Assembly: GCA_029747585.1 (NCBI GenBank)
Contig: JAPEVF010000120.1
Location: 39,158 to 103,157 of the forward strand
From: Pleurotus djamor
Taxonomy: Eukaryota > Basidiomycota > Agaricomycetes > Agaricales > Pleurotaceae
Reading direction: 5' to 3'
Length of the DNA stretch: 64,000 nt
Shown here one piece after another: positions 45,901 to 57,190 of the stretch. Below the pieces are notes generated by a model. That model worked only from the letters and a program-made list of their open reading frames with translations. It was not told the DNA's origin and did no database searches. The translations under genes and the position numbers were made by a program. Each line of letters starts with the position of its first letter. The stretch's first letter is position 1.

Positions 45901-46779
45901 GAGTATCATCTCGACCACTGATGTCGATGAGAACAGGGTCTTGAACCCGAGAGCCCGATCGCACCAGGGTAGAGTGACATCTAACGTGTAACGCGGTAAA
46001 GTAGCATTCAACCATACATCTCGCATCTTGCATCTAGACTGGAAGTAGTTTATATAGAGCAGAGTAAAGTCAATCAACGAACAAACCCCAGTCAGCGCTC
46101 AGCGAGGTCACGAAACCAACTTGAACATACCCTAAGTACCGTTGTTTTGATCCGTTCATTTACTCCAGGTCCAGACGAGGAAAGAAAACTAGAGTAGGAC
46201 CGCAATTCAAAAACTCCTCTAGAGAACGAACATCACACACACACTGCTGAGTAGAGTACAGGTTTAAAAAAAAATCAAGGAATCACAGCGATGGATCGCC
46301 TACCCAACTCTTCCACCGTCAGATGTACAATCCGAACAGGCAGCTTTGTCGTTTCGTTCGGTGCACCTGTTCCAAGCGGCCATCAATCAACAAGCCGTCT
46401 GCGCACAAATGAGTAGGTATTGCGGCGATGGGTATTCTATGAACTCTACGATGAAGGATATGGATGTCAGCGGTGGATATCAGTATGCATGTATGTATGT
46501 AGTATCGGAAGACGTACCCTTCAAACACTTGCTTCCGCATTGTACATAACACTAGCAGTTACGAAATCGCTAAGCACCATTATCGCAAGGGCTGCATCCG
46601 GTCGCCGCGTATCCTAATCTCCATCGTGATCGTGAAGGAAACGAAACGTCCACGCGAGAATACCCGGAGGAACCGCAACGGCCTGGAAAAAGTGGAGTAG
46701 TGTCGCTCGTCAGCTACGGAGACGTCAAGAAGAAAGAGGCGTACCTTCGTTTTTGACCGACCGACGGCATGGTCTCCTC
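45901..46779. other. Gene-poor stretch between repeat R copies
   Basis: Only short frames without family signatures. A CTAGAGTA motif is at 46,189-46,196. Nothing else was recognised. Confidence 0.4.
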
Positions 46780-47440
46780 CGCACCATCCAACAGTTCACG
46801 CACATGACGTAGCATCCACGGCGAAGGCTACTCGAGGAGCTGTATGCGCCGTATTTCAGGCTTCGAAGCTATGCAATGGGATGGATGGGAATAGGTTGAA
46901 CGTGACTGGACGGAGACACGATGAGATGGGTTGAGATGAGATGGAGGGGGTATGTATAGTATGAGATGAAGTATTGTATCACCCACACCCTCTAACTGTT
47001 GACGCTTGACGTGCTATAGTCAATCATTGAAGCGATGGCTCTGAAGGAGTGTTTCCATGGGTAGAGTATCTGCGGTTGCTGGTATCAGAACGGAGGGGAC
47101 TTGAGGAAGGCTGGGCGGAAACGCGAGTCAGATGAGGAGTGTTGGGGCGAAGGGACGCGTGTGGGAGGGAATAGGACGGATTCGCGCTCGACAGCCAGCA
47201 AACGATCCCAATACACCCACACGTTTCGGGGCTGGCGAAAAGTCAAGAGAAACCACTGCCCTTGTCGAAGAGTCCGCTTCCTACTTCATTCTGACGGACT
47301 ATGTGATGGAAATGGTCACCGGAATGCGTATACATCAGCATTCCGAGGGGGAGAGTGTAAGGAGAGTTGAGCACGTACCTCCAGAGCCCTAGATCCATCA
47401 TACCCTGCCCCCAGCACATCCGATGTATCACCTCAGCTTA
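46780..47440 (-). repeat. Dispersed repeat R, copy 4
   Basis: The most complete copy: CTCCTCCGCACCATCCA, ATCCACGGCGAAGGCTACTC, GTGACTGGACGGAGACACG, GTGATGGAAATGGTCACCG and GCGTATACATCAGCATTCCG in order, ending in the minus-strand border GGCTCTGGAG|GTACGTG. A minus-strand frame reads GMLMYTHSGDHFHH across the intron-like part, and the disrupted copy has a related VYAQFRDHFHH, so some coding ancestry is possible. Confidence 0.7.
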
Positions 47441-49803
47441 GACCAGACCAGTCAAGTCGATGACAACAGGTTCTTGAGCTCGGCAGCGTTCAACGTACTC
47501 TATTCATCCAGCGCGGGAAAGAAGCATTGAGACTAGAAGCTGCTCGGATCTAGAGTAGAGGAGCGAGCCAGTCAGCGAAGGAACCCAGCCAGCGAGAATA
47601 CGAAATTGACGCACCGTGTATTCGACCCATTCATTTACACGAGGAGATGGGCACAGCCGTCCCAAAGCAGCATATAGTCACTCTCTCGCTGGACCTTGGC
47701 TTGGGAGAGAAGAAATCGTAGACCGTGCAGATGGCAAATATGTTTGAAAAGAACTCGGGTAGCAGGGGAACTCTGAGCGACATGACAAAGTTGAAGGTGG
47801 TGGACGGTTGGTTGCAAGGACGCGTAATCGCGCGCTAAAGTCGTTAGGAGCCTTAGAGGAGACGTCTCCTATTTGAATGGTTGACACTTGAAGCGACGAA
47901 AACAAGGTCAATCTACTCTTTTCATCGGCTTGTCTGGAACGCAAATCGTTTGCCCCAGGCTTCCGTTCCTACGAAGCGGCGACATCGTGATCAAGATTCC
48001 CTTCTCGTAGACTAATCAAGCTCGCCGGACTGTATAAGCGAGAAGCATGACGGATGCATCGACGTTTCAGTTGAGGGAAACCGATCGACTGACAAAATAC
48101 CCAAAGCTTCCGAACACACGATCTTCCGCGTGCGAGTACGTTGTAATGAATGGTGCGTTAGGCCTTCTTTTTCTTCCCTTCTGCCAGCTCCGCTATATAC
48201 AGCCGATGACGCCGTTAACTTACCTTTCGTTCACCGTGCTCCTCTCGTCAATTCGTCTCCCAAGACTCTCGGTACCACGAACTCTAGAATGTCCACTCCT
48301 CCCTCTCGTTTGAGGGCTCAGGTATCGCAAAGGAAAGAAAGTACGAACATTCAAAAGGGAAAAGAACATTGTGAGGGGGGAACTCGGCGGTGCTGGTGGA
48401 CTGTGACGTACGAACTGTCCATGTTCTGCGTTTCTTTCAGCTCACCTGCCATCGTAGATCCCTATCAACCAATGACATCAGTCATCGCAACAATATTACA
48501 GGTCACTCTCCCCTTAACCCGTGCACAACGGAGGAGATTCATCCAACGCCAAAGTAGGCAAAGATATGGTCACCATCTCCTCCAAAAAGTGTCAACAAAT
48601 GTTGAACTGTGCCAATCTTACCAGGAAGCAACATGCGACGTGTGCTCTTCGTTGTCCTCGCCTGTTTCTTGCAATTTTCCCAGCTCACCTGGCTCGATAA
48701 TTTCGAATTTAGGAGGTCGCCGACTTTCGTCGGAAGCAGCGCTCGTAGTAACCATGACACGTCGGTCACAGAATGAACGAAACGTGGTGAGCTCGGCATG
48801 TACGATATTGATCCTCGCAGTCAAAGACATGTAGAGTAGGAGCCAACAGCGCGATTCGAGGCATTCTGAATTCATTCCGACGCTAAAACCCAAGTCAACG
48901 AGATGCGTTCTCTGCACAATCAAGAGATGGAGAGCTCAACGTCGAAGATCACTCTGAACTCACGGACGCACCTGCCGCCGTCTGGACGGCTCACTCTGGG
49001 GAATCTGCGAAAGACCATTCAACAACGCTACCCCGCGGTGTACACTATGGCAAAGAAAATGGGAGGATGGCTGAGTCCCTACTCTAGGTCACTAAATGTC
49101 AAAATAAGATCCAGGAAATCACTCCAAGGTACTGGGCTATCAGCCGCACACCGCAAAAGCTTTGTCTTTCTCTCAGTCTACCTGTTTCCCGCCATGCCCA
49201 TGCATCATGCATCAAATCTCCACCACTAATCTCAATTATGGATGAAAAGTTCATCACCAATCGTCCACTGTAAACTCTGGAATATTGCCACAAAGAAGAA
49301 TACCCTCGAAGCGTCGATACCATGACCAGAACGAACGGAACAAAAAAAAATATATCATTTCAGTTAGGGATGCAGGCATTGCCACCACGCTGGTCATTGT
49401 CCAGTCGTTCTCCCAACGCGGCTTTCGGGATTTTCTTAGCTCACCTGGCGGTCATCCTCTCTCTGAGTCGCTCGACTCTGGCTTCGTTACTTCAACTTGA
49501 TGGAACTTGATGGTCATCTCGGTTCGTCACTTTCAAACTAAAGCTTTCACAATGGTTAACGTTACATAAATCTACGCGTCTCCCCACTTCTCTCTGCGAA
49601 AAAATGAAAAGAACCTCATGACAATTTCAAAGCCTTCGATCGCCTCTGAAGCTCGAGAAATTATAATGAAACTCGCTCGTCTCTGCTTCATACTCTCAAT
49701 AACCTCCTTTGAAGGTTGACACGGGCAGGAGGCTTTCAACTTTCAATCAGACACTTGTCAAGTCTGGTTCAAATTCAAAAAGAAGTGTCCCCATTCTCGC
49801 TCC
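47441..49803. other. Gene-poor stretch with unresolved frames
   Basis: The palindromic element at 47.8 kb lies here. Open frames around 48,130-48,834 and 48,903-49,229 (+) include AGCTCACCTG-type junctions that look like intron ends, so a degraded multi-exon gene may be present, but no family was recognised. TACTCTAG occurs at 49,080-49,087. Confidence 0.35.
47821..47870 (+). repeat. Palindromic 3' element, copy 5
   Basis: CGCGTAATCGCGCGCTAAAG, then the perfect palindrome AGGAGACGTCTCCT (47,857-47,870) and ATTTGAA. It is as well preserved as the copy after gene D, although no F-box gene is next to it. Confidence 0.85.
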
Positions 49804-50189
49804 CACTGCGGGCATTGCCCTATATCCCCCGGACATGATATGGTGAAGTTATGCTGAAAATTATTGAAACTTACTCTAGGATATTGCTGATGTAGGTCAT
49901 TCCTACTATCCTCTCGATATCATCTCGGATACTTTCTTCATATCCTCAGTGTCAATATTTTGGAACGTGGTGCTGAACAAGGGCAGGGATTGGTTGAGTC
50001 CTATGCCTCAAGGCGCCGATCACAATATCATCAAAGTAAAGTCCCCTGCGTATATGATGGACACATGGGAAAAGATATTGAGATTTTCTCCTTCATATCA
50101 CGCTGAAAAGAAGCGTGAAAGAACTTACAATTAGTTCAGGATAAACTCAGAATATCCTGCAGAGGGGGTATAGGGCAATGCCCGCTGTG
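49804..50189. mobile_element. 386-bp element with 26-bp terminal inverted repeats (MITE-like)
   Basis: The left end is CACTGCGGGCATTGCCC-TATATCCCC. The right end, read in reverse, is CACAGCGGGCATTGCCC-TATACCCCC. Two mismatches occur over 26 bp. The TIR itself contains the small palindrome GGGCATTGCCC. There is no coding capacity inside. I could not find a convincing target-site duplication, so the superfamily is open; the CACTG start is reminiscent of CACTA elements, but this is weak. Confidence 0.7.
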
Positions 50190-51460
50190 ATATCGTCTAC
50201 TGGAGGAACATGGTTCAGAGAGCTCTTGTGATCGCTGCGTCTCAAAGAAAACATTTTCTTCGACCACATGTTAGGCCTGATTTATGTGATTGTCTTGTCG
50301 TTAGATGGGTCTTTACTAGCAGTCACGATACTTACATTGGGATGGTGTCCGCACGACGCGTAGCACTACGATGAGAATTCAGAAGATAATTGTGATCTGC
50401 GGTAGGAGCCACGACGGAGGAAGCGTACCCTTCTTTATCGACACTTGGGGAGTGAGAATCAAGAGCAGGCTGCTCGTTGATGGTGATACTGAATACTGAG
50501 TAGCTAGGCTTGAATTTCAGCCTTTACGACGAGAGGATGATAGTCGATCCTCTTTGCAGCGTACTGGGTAGTGCGGTGGGCAAGAATGTGTACAGTTGGT
50601 TGCCAGTGCGAAGATTAATAACGGTCTGGTGGCGCTGACTCCTCGTGTAGCTCGTATGTTCTTATCATGATGCCTAGTGCTCCAAGTATGGCAGTATGTC
50701 ACCTGTTGATGCTTGAGGACCTTGAGGCTTGGGGAGTTCGAACATCGGACCATGTCGATGGCGGCCAAAAACCCACGGGGGTCTCAGAGGAGTATGAGGT
50801 TACTACCTACTACCCAGAAGTAACCACTGCATTAGAGGTATGTACGTATCTCGCAGAATGGACTTGGGGGTTGAAGCACTCACCGACAACTCACCGAAGC
50901 TGTTCGAAGTGGTAAATTGTCAACTTTTGATCAACCAAAAAAGGGTGTACTTTTGACGCCCGTCGTCGATGGGAGACCTTGCTCTCTCTCAGCTCTCCCA
51001 AAGAAATTAATTAAAATATCGTGTAGGACGATTGTGCTGGGAAACTGACTCTGGCTTCCGTGATGTGAAGGGATTACACAGCAATCACGATGTTAGAAGG
51101 GGCTTGTGATCGGGTTCAACGGTGTCTTGATGGTGTCGCAGCCAACAGTGTTGTTGACGAACTACCACATCTATCTTCAGCCCACGGCTGGGTATCAACG
51201 GTAGATCTCCTCGAGCCGCTGGTCTCGTCCCGTTGTGGGCCGTCCATTCACGACAGGGTCAGTCCTACCTAGCTCTTCAAGACCAAGGCCCAATCATTAA
51301 TGTTATAATATAATCAAGTTAAGAAAGGGTTTCTACCTATAATCCACACGAAAAAATCCACACGAAAAACCCCCAAGCACAATAAAAAAATGTTAATGAA
51401 AAAAAATTATATACCTCCCAGAAAACTCCACGATCCCCTAGCGCAACCAATCAATACTNC
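50190..51460. other. Intergenic, no gene seen
   Basis: Short frames only. AT-rich in the last 200 bp before the 3' end of the GTPase gene. Confidence 0.4.
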
Positions 51461-51493
51461 CCCACCACCACCACCACCACCACCACCACCACA
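51461..51493. repeat. (CCA)n microsatellite
   Basis: About eleven CCA units just downstream of the stop of the minus-strand GTPase gene, with an n (51,459) at its edge. Confidence 0.8.
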
Positions 51494-51501
51494 CCACTCA
51501 C

Positions 51502-54500
51502 TCACTCCTCCTCCCCACCCGCCCAAACCAACTCCTCAATCTTCCTCACAACCCTCTCACTCTGCCCCGCCCTCTCCCTCAACCCCAACCCCACCACAAA
51601 CCCCCTAATCGCCTCATGGTTCCTCACCCGCGCGCCCGAGAGCTGATATTGATCGAAGTAATCCCGGAAGATCAAAGGATCAACGGTATGATACCGATGT
51701 TGGTCGAGGAACATGAGTTTCATGATGAGTGTTAGGTCGACGATGTAGGTCATGAGGCAGCGGATGGTTTCTTGGCTTTTGGAGAGGTGGACGTAGTAAT
51801 CAGTGATGGGAAGGAGGAGGAGGAATGGAGGGGAAGGATGGAAAAACATACCTATGCACGTAAACGCGAGAAACCCAATTCGCCACACCAGCTCCCATCA
51901 CGGTCGGTACAGACACAGAACTCCCAGTCGAGCGCGTCGAAGACTGTGTTATCGTATCCGCTATCAACTGACGCATCGCTGCTTTGACCGAATCGCTTAA
52001 CAGGAACTAAGATACCAAGGCAATACCAAGGTCAGTGTTATTTATATGGATTTTATGAAGATATGAGAGAAACGCACCTGATTCGGGTCCTGGAAATTCC
52101 ACACCGTGACCAAGTCTTTATGTATAACATCCAGACAAGCAGACAACTTCCTCCCGGGAAAATCGGTGCTCGCGAGTATAGCCAGCCAATACCCTATCGA
52201 AAAAAAAATAATCAGTGGTCAATATCAGCCGATGATTGACTTGTCCAACACTACGACACGGAGGAGTCTACGCACGTTGTTTGCCTACTCTAAAGCATAA
52301 AAACATTAAAACACATATGAGCTATCGCTTGCATAATTTTGAGAAAGAGAACGGGAAAAGGTAAACTCACGCAACAGACGTACTCAACTTCACATTCGGA
52401 CTGATCCTCTGCGCAATCCCCGTCGTCAACGATATGATCCCCCGCTCGCGTTTGCTCACGAGATCAAACGTCAGCGAAACCAGTTCCTCGAGTGAGTATT
52501 GGTATTCCGCGTTAGCTAGAGTACACCCACGATGCACGGTCACGATCAGCACCAGTACGCTTGGTATACAGGAAACGACAGAACAACTTACTTGACACCC
52601 TAACAAACGGTACACTCTTCGCCACGCGATGCAACGCACCCACACATTCCTGCTTAAACGCCCCGTCAACTCTCTCCATAATAACCTTCCTCCTCGCCTC
52701 CACATCCACATCCACATCCAACGCCGCATGCCCAGTACCATCCTCCTCCCCCTCCTCCTCTTCATCAAGCTCAAAATCCACATATCGCACGAGGAGGTCG
52801 AATTTCGTGAACACCACAATGACGGGGACTAACGAAAAAACCAACGATTTCGATGCATAGAATTGAATTGATGATTGACGGAGGATATCAATGGGAGTTG
52901 ATAGGTACTCACCACTCCGCTCGCTGTTAAGTCCAAGCCCAGACAAAAAGTGCGCGTCGCCGCTTTCGAAGACCCGACCGCCCGTGGTGGGTATCTGTGC
53001 ACATAACCTAGTGGATACATCCATCAGCGAACGCAAGGAAATCTCGAAGAAATTACAAAAGGAGGGAAGGAAGTTTAAAGGAGAGGTAGAAGGAAGGTTA
53101 AGGAAGGAAGGAAATCTCGAATAAAGTCTCAAAGAAAAGAAGGGAAAAAAAGGAAAAAAAAAGAAAAAACATACCAAATCGCATGCAACCGATCCTTCAA
53201 CATCGGCTCCCTCCTCCTCCTCTCCACAAACTCTTTCACCACCTCCAGATTCCTACTCTCCCCCTGTTCGAAGCCTTGCGAATCGTGTAGGACGAACCGT
53301 TTATTCGCGGATGAGGTGATTTCGTGGTCGATGGTTGATGAGCCGGGGAGTGTGTCTGAGACGGTCTACGTACATACATTGTTCGTTGAGCATCGGTAAG
53401 ATCGCGTCTTCAAGAGACGAAAAGACGATGGATGGTTTTCGGGTTGCTTACCGCTTTGTCGACACCGAATATTCGGTTTATGAGGGAGGATTTCCCGACG
53501 CCGCTCTATACGACATAAAAGCAATGACCATAAGTCCATCACCAACACCATTTCATGAAGGCGTAAAGTAAAGCGTAAAGGAAATTAGAAAGCTCACCTT
53601 CCCGATAACCAAAATGCGAAACCTAGAAAAAAAACAAAACCCCCNAAAGCAAATCAAAGTCAACATCAGTATCAATATCGATATCACTGATAATCCCAAA
53701 CCAAAGAAGTTGGGAGATTAAGGATAGAAGGATAGAAGGATATTAAACGCGAATAAAAGATGCAATAACCGTTGAACAACAAACAGCAAACATCGAAGAT
53801 CGGGCATTTCAAGAGAACGCGATGATCATGGTGGAGACGATGGTGGTCGGTGGAAGAATGAAAAAAAACAATGGAAAGAACCAAGAAACTCACTGCGGAC
53901 AAATCGTCAACAACTCATCCGTCGTCGATGGTAAACCCGCATCTTCCTCACTTCCACTACCCAAGGGTACCACCGAAGACGATGGTGAGGTTGTCGAGGT
54001 CGTCGCGCCGAAACTAGGCGATATCGATTTGGGTGAATATGAGGTTGACGCGGAACTCCGAGTCGGCGATGCTGATATCGATGTCGATGTAGACGTTGAC
54101 AAAGTTGAAGACAATGTGGATGATTTTGAGGGTTGTTGCGAGATAGAGGAGATGATGGTCCCAGCTGAACTTATCGCGCTGCGTTTTCTGTTAAGGGTGG
54201 ATGTTGATGTTGAGGAGTATGTTGAGGTGGAGGAGGGTGATATTGATGAGGTAGGTGACTGCGAGTGGAAAACTAGATCAGCGGGGAGATACACGGAGAT
54301 ATGGGGAGCTAGACGTACATGCGCAACCAGCCGAAACGTTATAGACAACCCATCTCCAATATCCTTCGTCCATTCTGTTCCCATTCAAAAAAAATCCAAT
54401 CACAATTAATCACGAAAAAACCCAGTATAGAATAAAACAAAGAATCGTGAAGGAAGGTGAAACCCACCCGCTTTCTTCGACGAATAAAACGCATCCACAA

Positions 54501-55024
54501 ACTGCGAAGACTCGAATTTCGCATGCGGACCGGGGATAGATATACCCAGGCGTTTACGGTATGTTTTTGCTTTTATGGTGTATACATCGGAGGGCGCGAT
54601 GAGTCTATGTTCAAAGATAAAGATAATTATATTATTATGGGATGTGAAGGAAGTAATGTGGATATGGGCTAGGGTGCTTGAAACTCACTTTGGCGGATCG
54701 AGCTTCCAGGAATACGTCAACCCATCGATCGTCTGACCCTGGAACACAATCGGTAGTGGCTGTGGCTGCTGTTGTAGTTGGTGGTGGTGGTGGAGAGGAT
54801 AATGACACGTTATATCGAGTTTCTTCGTGAGTGTACGTGGTTGGGTGCACGTAACTTGGACTTCTACACAGTGTGAGTGTGAGTGTGTCAGTGATCGGTA
54901 TGGGAACTGGTATGGAGGGGTAAGGGACGGAGGAGGAGGAGGAGGAGGGGAGGGGAGGAGGAGAGTCGCGAATTGATAAGTCGGAGAACTCACCTGTAAC
55001 GGAAACACCACCAGGAGATGACAT
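51502..55024 (-). CDS. Many-exon P-loop GTPase ('G domain' protein) with N-terminal extension
   Basis: About 14 exons were traced, starting at ATG 55,024. Approximate exons: 55024-54994, 54863-54689, 54604-54468, 54374-53894, 53622-53598, 53505-53452, 53365-53175, 53007-52913, 52828 onward, then five more to the stop at 51,502. All junctions kept phase. G1 is GKSGVGKSS, split by an intron after GK; G3 is DSQG; G4 is TKFD. A 14-nt micro-exon supplies AVGKQ. The C-terminal half has VWNFQDPNQ, RCLMTYIVDLTLIMKLMF and a possible membrane-associated segment. The N-terminus (about 115 residues with YSWKLDPPK and LGISIPGPHAKFESS) is followed by a Ser/Thr-rich linker; the N-terminal domain is unknown to me. 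GTP binding is expected, but the pathway is unknown. The N-terminal exons could belong to a separate gene, although phase continuity argues against it. Confidence 0.75.
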
Positions 55025-55053
55025 ACTCTAAGGTATACCACAACTAACACACA

Positions 55054-56281
55054 CTAATAGCTAGTAGGTGTAGGGTTGTGACATGTACGAGAGTACTTGT
55101 GGTTGGATGTGGATGTGGATGANTTGGGAGTGGGGGAGGAGGAGGAGGAGGAGGAAGAGCGCCATATTGTCAAGGAGCGATCTGTTTCGAAAACATGACA
55201 AAGTTGGTGATGATGTGGGAGAATCCGAAGAAATGTCAATTCCAATCAAATCGGGGTCTACTTCAACTTGAGCTTCTGACTGTCTGACACGAGGGCTTCG
55301 TTTGACCGTTTATGAGGACAGGCTTCAAGGATGATGCAGATGGTGTATTGTGAGGTGTATTGGGACAGCGCAGTGTATACAGTTTGTGGTAAAGAGACTG
55401 GTATATCAAGGCGAAGGCGCTCCGACTCGAAAGCTTGAAGTTGAGGCAAAGAGCGCGATATGAGAGGGACGAACGTGCGTCGCCTCTGCGGGAATCAAAT
55501 TATTTACCGGAGTTCGTTGGCTGGATACCGATAACGACCTGAAAATAAGGAGCAAAGTCAGCATGTCGTCGATAAACCATTGTCAATCCTGGAAGAAGGA
55601 AGGAAAATCCGGTTGCAAATTACGTTTTCACCCAACATCCCAGCCCCCTCCGAATTCAGAGGGAAACGAACCATCCCCCACCGCCCACCAGGCTCGCTTC
55701 CCAAGTCCAAGTCCGAGTCCAAGTCCGAGTGCGGAGAAGGTGAAACCCGATAACAACGACACAGAAACCAGAGAATACACTTGGGATCTCGGCTACCTGT
55801 ATCCTGTATGCGGCCAGATTCCAACAAAAATCACACTGGCTGCGTGGAACATGGATGTTGGATGCGAAGGTGGGAGGGAGAGGTGGTCGTGGCTGGTATG
55901 GAATAGTGCTGATTGATGTCTTCATGCATCGTGATCCATTGAGGAAAACGAACGTGAGATGCTCACCTCGAGAGTGAATGGATGCGCAGACGCTTGGGTG
56001 AGTTTCAGAGAGACTGACTGAATGGGGGTGGAGTGGACGGAACCAAGTGAAATAAGCTTGGGCGCTTACCTCGTTGGTCTCTGTGACCATAGCCGAATTG
56101 CAGTCCCAGTTGATATCGCAACACCGTCTCCTCTGAAACGCGTCCCTTCGCATCTCTGAAACACTCTCACTCGCATGGCCTCTCTCACCCACTGCGTATA
56201 TAAAGAGCACCACGACGCTCTGTGGTATCTCCCCAACCAGGCTGGTCCTGTCAAAATCCACTCGCCACCATCACGACCCAT
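55054..56281 (-). CDS. Unresolved multi-exon locus
   Basis: Minus-strand coding-like pieces include ERLRLDIPVSLPQTVYTAL and HKRSNEALVSDSQKLK (near 55,270-55,450), DLIGIDISSDSPTSS (near 55,240), and WDCNSAMVTETNE (near 56,080) ending at a GTAAGC donor. An intron GTAAATAA...CCCGCAG near 55,510 fits between two of them. I could not chain the pieces into one frame with a clear start. They may be upstream exons of the GTPase gene, whose ATG at 55,024 lies 30 bp beyond, or an independent gene. A plus-strand frame across 55,563-55,916 is an alternative. Family unknown. Confidence 0.35.
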
Positions 56282-56674
56282 TCACGACTCACTCACGACC
56301 TAATCTAAGCCTCCTCCTTTGATATTTGATTTGAATTGCTGGGCCTTGCGTCTGCCTCTCTCACAGTCTACGCGCAGTAGAAGCTTCATATTCGATTCTC
56401 TACTACTCGTGTTTCTCGTCCTCAGACTCAGAGGGAGCCCTCTACCCACCTACACGACTCTTGCCTCTTAAATAGCACTATCAAGCATCAAGCATCAAAG
56501 GTCCCCTTCCTCCCACCTCCACCATCAACCGTTCCGTCCACCACCCAGACTCGGATTCCACTTAACAGCTTTTCGCTTTCCGTCCACATCCCGAACCATC
56601 ATCCTCCCCATCTACATAAACCCCAACCCAATCCAATTCCAAAAACGGGTAACTCACCAAGCCACCCCCAACCA
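56282..56674 (+). promoter_or_regulatory. Upstream region / 5' UTR of the Met/Gly-rich protein
   Basis: C/T-rich sequence with CCACCTCCACCATC-type tracts leads to the ATG at 56,675, as is common for highly transcribed basidiomycete genes. No definite TATA box was seen. Confidence 0.4.
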
Positions 56675-57190
56675 ATGTCCGTCTTCCTCCCTTCAAACGG
56701 CTCCCTCGTCCTCCCTCCCACGAACCGTTCATACGGCATGGGCGTCCCCGTCAGACACGCTGCTTACCCCGTCGCTCCCGGTATGCCTATGGGTATGCCC
56801 ATGTCAAATATGGGTGTACCGATGAATCCGCATATGGCGATGCAACCCGTGTATAACAACGGAGGCGTCCACACTGTCGTAGCATCCCAACCACCCTACG
56901 CAGGCTCTTTCGTCGGTTCCGGGTCTACGGTCGTCATGCCTTCCACGCCGTATCACCACCCCCAGCCTGGGATGGTGGGTATGCCCATGACGGCTGCTTC
57001 CTACCCGGGCTACACATACGGAGGGTCGCCTTATTACCCGCAAACTATGGGCATGGGTATGGGTGTAGGTGGAATGGGTATGGGACAGCCAACGACGATT
57101 ATCGTACCTTCGTCTTCGAGGAGACATCGCCGATCGAGCTCGTCCCATTCCTCCCACTCCCATAGACGCTCCAGGAGTAGGGATTATTAA
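56675..57190 (+). CDS. Small Met/Gly/Pro-rich protein with Arg/Ser tail
   Basis: An intronless 171-aa frame begins MSVFLPSNGSLVLPP and contains repeated MGMP/GMGMG and YPG/YGG tracts. It ends in SSRRHRRSSSSHSSHSHRRS followed by RSRDY. The body looks disordered with a prion- or condensate-like composition, and the RS-type tail is typical of nuclear or RNA-associated proteins and of kinase-regulated tails. There is no signal peptide or membrane span. The ATG is followed by continuous coding composition, and the stop TAA is at 57,188-57,190. No family name can be given. RNA binding is only a guess from the tail. Confidence 0.7.
   Translation: MSVFLPSNGSLVLPPTNRSYGMGVPVRHAAYPVAPGMPMGMPMSNMGVPMNPHMAMQPVYNNGGVHTVVASQPPYAGSFVGSGSTVVMPSTPYHHPQPGMVGMPMTAASYPGYTYGGSPYYPQTMGMGMGVGGMGMGQPTTIIVPSSSRRHRRSSSSHSSHSHRRSRSRDY

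Noticed and set aside
49804..50189. CACTA-family assignment from the CACTG terminal bases
   Set aside because: No 3-bp target duplication is visible and the terminal match is only partial, so the family was left open.
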